Source: Marsupella aquatica
Taxonomy: Eukaryota > Marchantiophyta
Direction of reading: 5' to 3'
NCBI GenBank assembly: GCA_973895155.1
Contig: OZ316894.1
Span: 22,940,001-23,004,000 of the forward strand
Length of the DNA: 64,000 bases
In this document: piece by piece, positions 55,401 through 64,000 of the stretch
How positions within the stretch are numbered: position 1 is the first letter of the stretch
Layout of the letters: each line of letters opens with the position of its first letter
Position numbers and translations under genes: made by a program
The notes under the pieces: generated by a model
Told to the model about the DNA's origin: nothing
Databases searched by the model: none
The model's input: the letters and a program-made list of their open reading frames with translations, nothing else

Positions 55401-57100
55401 TAGAAGGTATCAACGACTCCTTGAAAGCAACCGTAGATAAGCAAGAGTTGGAGATCGTGCAGATCTTAAATGAGGAGTTGAAGACGGCCAGGGCCGAGAT
55501 ACTACGGCTTAACGATGAAGTTGAAGACGTATCTCAAGAATTGGAGGATGCCAAGGATAAGATGATCGGGCTGCAGAGGCGTGCCGACAATCAAACGCAG
55601 AAATTGAAGAAGTATGCCAAAGCGGGATATGGGTCACCAACTGAAAAGCTTCCCGACAGTAGTATGGTAGGCGGAAATATAGTGAAGCCGAAGCTGAAGC
55701 CAAGCTCTCTGTTGTCAAGTGTGACTGGGGGCAAAGCCATGCAGTTGGTGGCAGACTTGGCAAAGACCTTCATGGGGCCAGGCGATAATAAAGTTAAAAC
55801 CCTTAAAGCCACTCCGGAGGAAGTCAAGAGCATGGTTGCTCACATTTGTGGTATTGTGGCCTTGAAGGCAGCGGTGGTAGAGGTAAGTATTGCGGATCAA
55901 CTTGGAGCTGTGGTAACAGGTTTAGACGATGGTACTGCTTCTATGGACACACAGAACGTGAAACCATGGGTTATCGAGACCGAGCGCATCAGGGAAAAGG
56001 CTTGGATTGAGGAAGTTAAGGCAAAGGCTCTCCAAGCCGTTTCCCAGGAGGATGCGGATGCGGATGCAAATGCAGATGCAGATGCCGATGCCGAGACTGA
56101 TGTCGGGGCCGGAAAAACAGAAGCCGAGGGGGTCGGGCTGGGGCCGATGGCAAGAGAAGGTGTAGAGTCGGAAGATTCGGACTTACCCCCAGTCATCTGA
56201 CAATTAAGGAGGGCCAGTAATCGGTTGGAAGGAGGACGTGGCGGCAGGAGAAGGGCTTGGGCCAGAAGGGCGCGGCCGTTGTAGGATGGGACAAGGCAAG
56301 TAGCGCCCTGTCGGCTTAGATTGTAAGTAGATGCTCGGTTCACACAGGGTTCCAGGCTATTCAAGTTTTTAGGTGATAGTTTTTTTTGGATTATCGCGGT
56401 GGAAGGCCGTGTTTGGTGGTTAGGATCTCTGTTGTTGAAGCGCTGCAAGGATAAAAACCTGGGCAGCGTGGTTCCGGGGGCTTTTTCTTAGTCAAGGCTT
56501 TAGTGTTAATCTGTAGTGTTGTAAACATAGGAAGCTCTCGGCTAAATCTAGACCGCAGGGTATCAGTAAACCACCAGTTCCCTTGGATTTCTGAGCAATT
56601 GTTTGAATTGAGTTGGCCTCGTTGCATAGTTCGCAGATTCTTGCCATCCAAGAAGTTGAGTGTTATGATATCTGTTGCTTGATCGATTTGAGTAAGATAG
56701 GGTGAACTATTGAGCAAAATACAATCGCATGGCCTTGATTGGAGACTGCCCAAATCAAACTCTGAGAGAAAAGTGAGGATTGAGAGTGTCAGTCGGTGAA
56801 GTGTGGGTTGAGTCAGTCTGAAAAATACCTTTAGCCGGCTTAAGAAATTAAGCCGTAAAGGTACATTCCGGGGGCGGAATACAAATATACCTGAAGAAGT
56901 TAAAGAGGAATTAGGGGTCTCAGTTGTGCACAATTCACAAGCCCAGTGAAAGAATCGGTCCGATAAGTGTGGACCCAAGGAGAGAATCGCGTTTCCAAGC
57001 TGAATAGCTACTGCAAAGGAGAGAGGACCGACATAACCAAGTGGTTTATGATCGGTTGAAGGTAGTTCTTGGTGTTAGAGGTCTTGGGAATCGCGCCACA
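52478..57100 (+). mobile_element. Family A ORF-bearing LTR-like element (inner copy), probable solo LTR
   Basis: It begins TGTGATGCC, ends CGCGCCACA, has target duplication GTAAC (52473-52477, 57101-57105) and is 4623 bp. It is inserted in the ORF of its own family. Bases 56201-57100 are noncoding and carry the ATTCCGGGGGCGGAAT palindrome near 56865. Confidence 0.87.
52666..56200 (+). pseudogene. Family A LTR-borne ORF (inner copy), degraded
   Basis: The same frame holds from 52666 to about 54840 with stops at 52936, 53491, 53857 and 54247. After a frameshift near 54830 it continues to 56200 with further stops between 55147 and 55421. N-terminal signature: GLEGFVRLPW, LTPALIEAVFTLPTG, TKNGFFRNQCTNPHI, DFLRVTLHC. 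The middle has a Trp-rich block (EAWERRPRWQMPVSPRRSNY). A long coiled coil follows, with LQRRADNQTQKLKKYA and an Asp-Ala run (DADADANADADADA) near the end. The tail differs from the other two copies, so this is a distinct subfamily. Confidence 0.75.
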
Positions 57101-57105
57101 GTAAC

Positions 57106-59481
57106 TTGCCAAGGGCAAAGATCGGCAAGGCTCAGGTCTACCTGGCAGAAAGGCCAGACCCAAGCCGGGATTACAACGGGTACCTCCTCAACCAATTGAA
57201 GAAGATCTTGAAGGAGGAACAACAGGTGATCGGCGTGGGAAGCGTGTCCCGGCTTGGCTATCACATGCCGCTGTTGTGCCGGTATGCCAGAAGTCAAATC
57301 TTTGCCCCAGTGCTTCCCCTATCGGCAAGGGCACCAGAGGAGGTCCCAGAGCAGAGGCCGGCACCAGAGAAGCCCAACCAGCCCGACAGTCCGACGATCG
57401 AGCAGGTGTTTAGGCCAAGGAAAGAAGACTTGCCGATGCAGCAACCAGGCATGAAAAATCTGCTGAAATTGCTGGAGGAGGAAAGGAGAACGGTTCCGGC
57501 TCCGGCAACGGCAACGGCACCGATACAGGACGCTGCCCCAGAAGTTGACCTAAGCCGACTCAGAAGGGAAGACCCCTTTACCGGAACCAAGGAGAGATTG
57601 AGGCCGGAACACAAGCTGGGAGTGCAAATGTACGTGGGAGCCTCAAGCCCCGAATCTGAGGCAGAGGAGCCAGGCGTCCAAGAAGTGGAGGAGGCGGTGG
57701 AGGACTACAGCAATGATAACTCCGGCTATGGGTCGGATCATCATGTTCCAGGAATAAGGACCTATGGCCGATTTATCCCCACACTTCCAAGAGTAGTTCG
57801 AGGGGACCCCACCCAGCAGAGTAACCCCGAGTCTCCCCCACCAGAGGTTGCTCCCCCAAGCTTTGACGGCATAAAGCAGACGGCACAAGAATTTCAGGAG
57901 CGACTTAGGGAGGAAGAGAGAGCAGCCCTGGCTAGGGAGAAGGATTTACCAGGAGGAGATTGGCCGGAGGACATCAAGCGGCTTGCCAAGAAAAGAAGCA
58001 ACCCTCTTGCCACCGTAGAAGAAATCCGCAAGACGGCTTGGGAGCAGAGGCCGCGGTGGTTGATGCCGATGACTTCTAGTTACTCCACCTATGCTAAGGA
58101 TAGAGCCATGGAGTACGGGGAGATGTGTGGGGACCTGGCGCTCAGCATCTTTGGGGAGGAGTTGGAGCAGGGACCCTTTTTCCAGAGGGAGATGTTGGAA
58201 AAGCACCAATTAGAAGAAGCGGTGGCTTTGGAGAGAAGCAAGAAGGATGAGGTCATCCGACGGCTTAGGGAGAAGGAAGCTGAGGTGGAAGACCTGCAGG
58301 CGGCCAAGAAATCCCAAGATGAGTTGCGGATTAAGCGGCATGAGCTAAACATCATGCAGGGGCAGTTGGATACCGCTCAGTCTGACAATCAGATTATCAA
58401 AGATAAACTGACTCGGACCCAAGGAGAGTTGGCCGGCACAGTCAAGGAGAGAGAGAAATGGAAGCGGGAGCTAAGGGATGCAGAGGAAGCCCACTTAGCA
58501 ACCAACAATCGGGCCATGGCGGAAAACCAGAGAAGGGAGAGGGCATTGAAAGGAGAGCTCGAAGATATCCGTGGAGCCCTTGAGCAGAAGGAAGCAGAGT
58601 TAGGGAAATCCTATCAAGGGATTATTGCGCTACAGCAGGAGCTTGCGTCCCTGACGGCCAGCTTCAAGGCCGACCTGCGTGAAAAGGACGACCAGCTCGA
58701 CCAGACTTATGCCAAGATGAATAAGATGGAGTCTGTGGTCGTCGCAGAGCTCGATAGGGAGCTAAGAACAACCCAGGAAGAGAGGGCTACCTTGAAAAAA
58801 GAATTGGAGGAAGCCAATAAGGAACTGGAGGAGGCGTGCAAGGACCTGGACGAGACCCAGGAGGAGTTGGAGGAAATCACGAGGAAGATGGAGAACCTAC
58901 AGCGGCGGGCCGACAACCAAACGGAGCGGCTGAAGACACAAGCCGCAGTATTTAAATTGTTGGCTTCATCAGGTCCAACTCCAATTGGTGGAACCCAGTT
59001 ACCAAGGGTAGTATTGGCCGAAGGACAAGCCGTAACACTCACCCCGGGGTTGGAGGTAAGTGGCAAGGGGAAGGAACCGGCTGTCGAAATAGGGAAGAAG
59101 AAGAAGCGGAAACCCTCTAGGTCTGGGAGTTATACGGCTTCTCAAGCCATTGTGACCGAGAAGATAAACCCGGCACCAACCTCCGGCATCGGCACGGTAG
59201 TGGATCCACCAGTCCTAGGAAGTGGAGATGGCAAGCCCGAAGCCGGGAGAACCAGTAATGCTGCCGAGGTACCAGATCCTCCACTAGAACATGTCGAGGA
59301 GGCCGTAGCTGTAGCAAAGGCCGTGACCGATTTTGAGGCTGAAGCCGAGGGTGGACCCAGTCAGGCCGATGAAGAGTTGACTCGGTCAGGGGCAGGTAAT
59401 TTGTCAGAGGACGGACCAACGGCAGTGGCTACAGAGGAAGCGTTGGGGGCGTCCATTGAGGACCAGCCACCGGTGTCGTGA
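57106..59481 (+). CDS. Family A LTR-borne ORF (outer copy), central and C-terminal part
   Basis: An uninterrupted 791-codon frame directly continues 52477 after removal of the inner element. It starts LPRAKIGKAQVYLAE and DYNGYLLNQLKKIL, the end of the N-terminal domain. Pro-rich linkers follow, then a Trp block (TAWEQRPRWLMPM). From about residue 350 to 630 lies a very long coiled coil rich in Glu, Lys and Leu. Then come a basic cluster (KKKKRK) and an acidic Ala/Gly-rich tail. No catalytic motif. The architecture is that of a structural, filament-forming or gag-like protein, not a polymerase. That 2.4 kb stays open in a disrupted element suggests the insertion is recent. Confidence 0.75.
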   Translation: MPRAKIGKAQVYLAERPDPSRDYNGYLLNQLKKILKEEQQVIGVGSVSRLGYHMPLLCRYARSQIFAPVLPLSARAPEEVPEQRPAPEKPNQPDSPTIEQVFRPRKEDLPMQQPGMKNLLKLLEEERRTVPAPATATAPIQDAAPEVDLSRLRREDPFTGTKERLRPEHKLGVQMYVGASSPESEAEEPGVQEVEEAVEDYSNDNSGYGSDHHVPGIRTYGRFIPTLPRVVRGDPTQQSNPESPPPEVAPPSFDGIKQTAQEFQERLREEERAALAREKDLPGGDWPEDIKRLAKKRSNPLATVEEIRKTAWEQRPRWLMPMTSSYSTYAKDRAMEYGEMCGDLALSIFGEELEQGPFFQREMLEKHQLEEAVALERSKKDEVIRRLREKEAEVEDLQAAKKSQDELRIKRHELNIMQGQLDTAQSDNQIIKDKLTRTQGELAGTVKEREKWKRELRDAEEAHLATNNRAMAENQRRERALKGELEDIRGALEQKEAELGKSYQGIIALQQELASLTASFKADLREKDDQLDQTYAKMNKMESVVVAELDRELRTTQEERATLKKELEEANKELEEACKDLDETQEELEEITRKMENLQRRADNQTERLKTQAAVFKLLASSGPTPIGGTQLPRVVLAEGQAVTLTPGLEVSGKGKEPAVEIGKKKKRKPSRSGSYTASQAIVTEKINPAPTSGIGTVVDPPVLGSGDGKPEAGRTSNAAEVPDPPLEHVEEAVAVAKAVTDFEAEAEGGPSQADEELTRSGAGNLSEDGPTAVATEEALGASIEDQPPVS

Positions 59482-60382
59482 CGGTGTAAGGGCGCCGTCC
59501 CTTTTAGGGAGGGCGGACGTGGAGGTAGGAGGCATGAGTGGGCAGGGCGGGCACTGATCTCCAAGTTTAGACTTAGGATCAGGATCAAGAGACGGCCCTG
59601 ACACTTAGATTAGTGGGATTTTGGATCCACGGGTGTGGACGACACTTGTACTCCTGCCTCGTTGTAGTTAGGTAGATTACAGTAGGTAGATTAGGCTTAC
59701 GGTGCAAGGAATTAGGCGGATCCACAACCAGGATAAGTACCTGGGCTGCGGGGAGTTCAGGGCCTCTTCCTTAGCAAGTTTCTAGTTGCACCAGCAGGGC
59801 TGGGATCAAGTAGTAAGAGAAGCTCTCGGTTAGTTATACAGTGACCCTTGTATATATTCATGTTTCCTCATACTTAAGAACTGAATAGAGTTGGCCTCAC
59901 GGCTTAGTTCGTAGAGCTTGTGTATGAGATGTACTGGTTGTATGGCAAGTGCATGGTATAACTCAGTCAGAAGGAGTCATTTTGCTATTTGTGTGTCGCA
60001 TTAACTTGTGTGAAGAGTGCCCACATCAACTAATAGAGGAATAGAAGTAAGCAGGGGAGTGAGAGTTGGATGTGTCGAGCTGAGAGAGGTCTTAGCGGCT
60101 TAACCAAGCCAATTGGGGATCATTCTGGCGGCGGAATCCAAACATACCTAATGAAAGACCAGGAGAGGAATACAAGGGAGGGACTAGAATAGGCCGGCTG
60201 AGTATCTCATGACCCGATGAAGGATCTGTCCAGTATATGTGTGTAAAATGTTAATAGAGGATTAGCAGCGTCCCATGCCGCTAAACCGCGGAAACGGCCT
60301 CGCCAAGGACGAAACCTACGGGAATCGGCTTGAGCAAGGGGGTTTCTTGGGTTTGGGGAGGCAGGGGACGCACCACAGTGCT

Positions 60383-60686
60383 GGACCTCAATAGCAATGA
60401 GATTCCTTGGGCTGTGAAGCACCGTATATGTAGCTTACGTCCTGAGGTGGAACTTGACGATGCACTTGTCACCTCACTTGCTAGATCATTTGTAGGACGG
60501 GAATATTCAGGTCTGTATAGAGAAAATCCCAAACACTTTTTGCGAGAGATTACAGCAGTTAGGAACAACACCACCAAATTTCATCTCCCTGAAGATAAAA
60601 GGAGTTGCAACCGTGACATTAGGGTAGATAGTAAAGGAGACAAGGGCACGTGCTCAAATAAATATTGTAAGGAGCACTTTGTTTAG
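60383..60686 (+). pseudogene. FCP1/NIF-type phosphatase-like gene, 3' end
   Basis: The frame continues 51142 once the 9.2-kb element and one GTGCT copy are removed. It encodes LDLNSNEIPWAVKHRICSLRP and FVGREYSGLYRENPKHFLREI, and ends HFV with TAG at 60684-60686. It lies beyond the catalytic fold and has no recognised domain. Confidence 0.65.
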
Positions 60687-61100
60687 AGATCTGACTCATG
60701 TTAAGCCCATTAGATAGTAAAAATGGGTGCCAGCCATGGATATTCATTGTAAGTTTGGACACAATTGTAAATAATTATTTTCACACATTATCAATCAATG
60801 GTCCTTGCCTGGGCTTCTTTGTGCGGAAATGTTTTTACAAGTATGATCTCTATCCCATGGTTCTTTGTGAACTAATAAGTAATATAATACTATTATAATT
60901 AATATAATATAATTTATTAATATAATACTAATAAGAATTGGCCTATAAAGTGTACATTTAGGTATCAAAAAGTGTACATTTGGGCTTCTTAAAGTGTACA
61001 TTTCAGGACTGATTTGTAAACAAAAGAAAATACACTTTTAATTAATAGACTGATGATTGAAGCCATACAACATGAAATTCATTCCACCTACTATTGCATG
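60687..61100. other. Intergenic, AT-rich, with short repeats
   Basis: No gene. A nearly pure AT stretch (about 60880-60935) is followed by three copies of AAGTGTACATTT (about 60947-61002). Confidence 0.6.
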
Positions 61101-61112
61101 CAGATTCCGCCC

Positions 61113-63822
61113 AACCTGATTGGGCAAATGCTGGTAATGATGAGTTTCAATGTCCACCAGGATAGACATGGGTTGAACCAGGTTGGGAGGATGATGATGG
61201 GTCCTGGAATCAACAAGGCTGGGAAGGTGGTGAAGGTAATTGGCAACGCTTTCAAAATACAGTACCTACGAATGGCGGAAGAGGGGCAGGTAATGTATGA
61301 AGTAGTTTGCAATGGAAGAACTCATTTAATCTGTGGTCCATTCATGTGGGTATACTCTGTACATGTACAATGATAGGAAATGTATGTGTGCACGTTGGAC
61401 AGTCGAACCGTCGATGCAAGTATTCACTAATGCCCCTATGCAGATGCAGCACGGAAGGGGGACAGGTATTTTGGAATGTTGACTTGTTTCCGTACAGTGT
61501 ACTAATTTACTAAGTTATCAGTACATATGTTTGCACATGCCTAGCTAGAAAGTGACAACATCTGTGCCTTGTACTAGGCTGGACAGGTGGTCCAAGGTTG
61601 CAACAATTCCAGAGTGCAGTCCTTGCACAAATGTCTACTGGCAGAGCTACAGGTATATATGTTGGTTGCATTTTTGTTAAAGAGATGCATTGAATGGTGC
61701 CAATAGGTGTTTGTAATAAATGGTTATGGTGTATATAGTTCTCAAGCATGAATGGCATTGTATTTTCCCAGGTGACTTCAGATTCCCAGGTAGGGTGAAT
61801 CAGGGGGTGCCCATTAATATTACACCGCCCAGTACTACAAAGAGCAGTGCACAAGGGGAGGTGACGAAGAAATTGACAATAAAGTTGAATGACAGACAAT
61901 GGGTGGATGCTGAGTGTCCTCGCAAAAACCGATGGCATGCTGATTTGAAAGCTGAAGTATTGCGCTGGATAGATGTGAGTGTTATTAATTTTAAAAAGCA
62001 GCATCCAAAAGATTGGAAGACTGTATGTGAAAATGTTGCTGCCAAATGGAATTATGTGGGCAGTGATGATGGCGTGGACATATATAGGTTGCCTGGAAAG
62101 TACAACAGCTAAAATCATCAAGCAAGAGATGGAGAATGCATAAGGCTTGGAAAGAAGGTGGGGAGAAGCCAGATATGCCTGCACCAGCAAGTTGTGATGA
62201 TAAAGCGTGGGCAAAATTAGTAGCTTATTTTGTGACTGATGCTTATTAGTAGTTCATAGATGACCGAGGCTAGGTGGAGTGTTCAGAACCCTAATCTGAC
62301 AGGAAGGACCGGCACTGCACCGCTAGCAAAACGCTTGGTAAGAATCAATGGCAAGTTATGTAATTCATGCTACACTATGTCGACCTGTTGACTTTGTTTT
62401 ATCAATGTTCATTGGAAACTGATAACTTGTGTTTGCCATATATGCATGTGCAGAAAGCCCAATTGGGGCAAAGCCCTTCAAAAGAAGAGTTGAGGGCTGA
62501 AATTGTGAACAACAGGGCATGTGAGGCATCTAAATCCTCCAAGCAGGTAAGTTAAATGAGGTTTGATTGGAATTGAATGACCTGTGTTGAATTTTAGGTG
62601 TACACATATCATTGATTGTGCATATATTGCCCAACATTTCATATGGAGTGATTCACTATTGCCCTGTATGATGTAGGGAGGAGGATCTTCACTTACGGAG
62701 ATAAGTGATCGTTTGAAGGCTGTGGAAACATGTCTTCCAGAGATCAATGAACGTTTGAATTCATTGATTGACTTGTTCCATGTGAATTTCAAGACATTAA
62801 TGGAAGCCATTGTGTCGGTGAGAGATAAAATTGATTGTAGTTCTGCAGGAGTTCCACCATCACCACTTGAGGTGACAAAGTCTATGCACTCTTCTGGCAT
62901 GCCAACAACAAGTAGGCTTGAAGGTAACTTTGGCCTTCATAACTTTGTGGGATCATATGATTATAAAATCTATTGTTTGACATAGTGTATGAATGTGTTA
63001 TTTTTAGTAACATAGATTGTGGTTGTTGTGCCCATAGAGAATAAGATAGGTGCTGCAGAGAAGAAGTATGATCACTTGGCAAATAGTCGATGCAATTTAG
63101 AGGCAACAAAGTTGCAGTCTGTATCTGCAACTAATTTGATAAAGGACAGTCAACCATGTTTGGTTGAGGATGAGATTGGGAAGGGATTGGATGATATCAA
63201 TGTTGGGGCAAAGGAGGATATCAACAAACGTGACAATGATACCATTGAGCCAGATTCATGTGATGTGGAGCAAGGTTTGTGCTATGTAGATCTTGATCCC
63301 ATTGCAGAGATAAATGATTTGCAGAATGTGTCATTGTCAACTATAGGTGTGCCTCTTGTTGTGATAAATCCAACCAAAGAGTTAGTTGGTATGGCACTCC
63401 CAGGTGAGGAACCTGCTACCGTGACAGTCCCAACAGAGGAACCTAGTGAGCCTAGTTTCACTACTATGAAGAGAGGAAGCATGCGCACACAAAGCAAGTC
63501 TGCTGCTGGGAGCAGAGCCACGTCAAAGGTTTCATACAAACCTCCAAGATCGATGCTGGTAGAAAGATCTAAGGTGGAAGCGGGGGTGGAAGTGGGGAAG
63601 GCACCTAATGCTGAGGGACAAAGTGGCTTGTTAGCTGTTGATGAAAGTGGAACACAAGTAGGATTTGGCAGAGTGCAAGTCGGTTCTACAATGTTCCATG
63701 GCAAGAGGATTCCCCCAGGTTATTCAGTAGTGTTAATCACGTTACTAGTGAAACCTAAAGCTGTCCTTCCCATTCCAAACACAAATGATGATCTCCTCAG
63801 AAGACACTTGGAGATGCTGTAG
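61113..63822 (+). pseudogene. Plant En/Spm-type (Transposase_24-like) multi-exon gene
   Basis: Probable exons: 61113-61288 (Trp/Gly/Asn-rich: WEDDDGSWNQQGWEGGEGNW), 61580-61651, 61771-62338, 62454-62546, 62677-62920 and 63040-63822, with GT-AG-like borders. The third exon has KLNDRQWVDAECPRKNRWHA and, after a one-base shift near 62105, KRWRMHKAWKEGGEKPDMP and WAKLVAYFVTDAY. This is the pattern of plant transposases of the Ptta/En/Spm family. A coiled coil (LKAVETCLPEINERLNSLI) follows. The last exon ends with TMFHGKRIPPGYSVVLITLL. Stops near 61165 and 62250 suggest decay. These proteins accompany CACTA elements; no CACTA ends were seen in the window. Confidence 0.55.
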
Positions 63823-64000
63823 GTTCTTTGGTATTATGGCCAAGCAAGTACATAGAGGATCCATAACAATGTCATGTCATTGTTTGTTTGTAGTGTAGTG
63901 TGAGTCATGCTTTGTAGATTTTAGAATTCAAGAAGCAATGCATTATCATGTTTGATAATTGATAATATCATGCATTTGCTTTCAATTATTTCAAACAATT
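63823..64000. other. 3' flank of the En/Spm-like gene
   Basis: AT-rich, no gene seen before the window ends. Confidence 0.5.

Larger units (their letters stand above)
51143..60377 (+). mobile_element. Family A ORF-bearing LTR-like element (outer copy), probable solo LTR
   Basis: It begins TGTGATGCC and ends CGCACCACA, with target duplication GTGCT at 51138-51142 and 60378-60382. Without the inner insertion it is about 4.6 kb. No second LTR is found inside, so it is a solo LTR or an LTR-less TG...CA element. Bases 59482-60377 are noncoding and align with 762-1672. Confidence 0.85.

Noticed and set aside
52473-57105. Inner family A unit as a CACTA or hAT transposon
   Set aside because: Ends are TGTG...CACA with a 5-bp duplication, not CACTA with 3 bp or hAT-type ends with 8 bp.

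Overview
The window looks like nuclear DNA from a land plant or a close streptophyte relative with a large, repeat-rich genome. The evidence is plant-type Ty1/copia and Ty3/gypsy elements, primer sites for initiator tRNA-Met and tRNA-Asp, short GT-AG introns, an En/Spm-type plant transposase-like gene and an FCP1/NIF-type phosphatase-like gene. I cannot name the species. No rRNA, tRNA, CRISPR array or bacterial operon was found. Nearly all coding sequence belongs to mobile elements, and most of it is broken by stops or frameshifts.

Layout. 1-1672 is the right end of a family A LTR-like element. 1673-1844 plus 40431-44543 is one forward gypsy element (C), split by a reverse-strand gypsy element (B, 1845-40430, LTRs of about 1.36 kb, TSD CCGT). 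Element B is itself split twice. A 25.5-kb insertion (element X, 4279-29812) sits in its integrase between perfect 10-bp duplications (CCGTATAGAC), and a 4.5-kb solo LTR (33925-38432) sits in its gag. Element X in turn received a gypsy element (4337-12875, TSD GTAAC), an almost complete copia element (18406-24497, TSD AATGG), a possible fold-back insert and a MITE-like insert. At 44544 a further element with a tRNA-Asp primer site interrupts element C. 46.3-50.2 kb holds an unknown reverse-strand gene, duplicated noncoding blocks and LTR-like sequence with a minisatellite. A phosphatase-like gene (50190-51142 and 60383-60686) is cut by a family A element (51143-60377, TSD GTGCT), which is cut by a second family A element (52478-57100, TSD GTAAC). 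The window ends with a multi-exon En/Spm-like gene (61.1-63.8 kb).

Two things stand out. First, element X carries two divergent intron-containing genes. One is a ParB-like domain joined to a DNA N4/N6-methyltransferase-like domain. The other is a protein with a WRKY/GCM1-like zinc finger and a SWIM finger. Fourteen copies of the near-palindrome TAGCGCC(N)GGCGCTA lie only in its introns, intergenic DNA and ends, never in exons. This recalls DNA-binding proteins that recognise dispersed motifs in their own element (VANDAL/VANC anti-silencing, ParB/parS), but no function is shown.

Second, the 4.0-4.6-kb TG...CA units (4337-8360, 33925-38432, 51143-60377, 52478-57100, 1-1672) each carry, inside the LTR or LTR-like unit, one long ORF of a single remote protein family. 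One of these units is demonstrably an LTR, because it is followed by a primer-binding site and gag and is repeated as a 62-bp stub at the far end.
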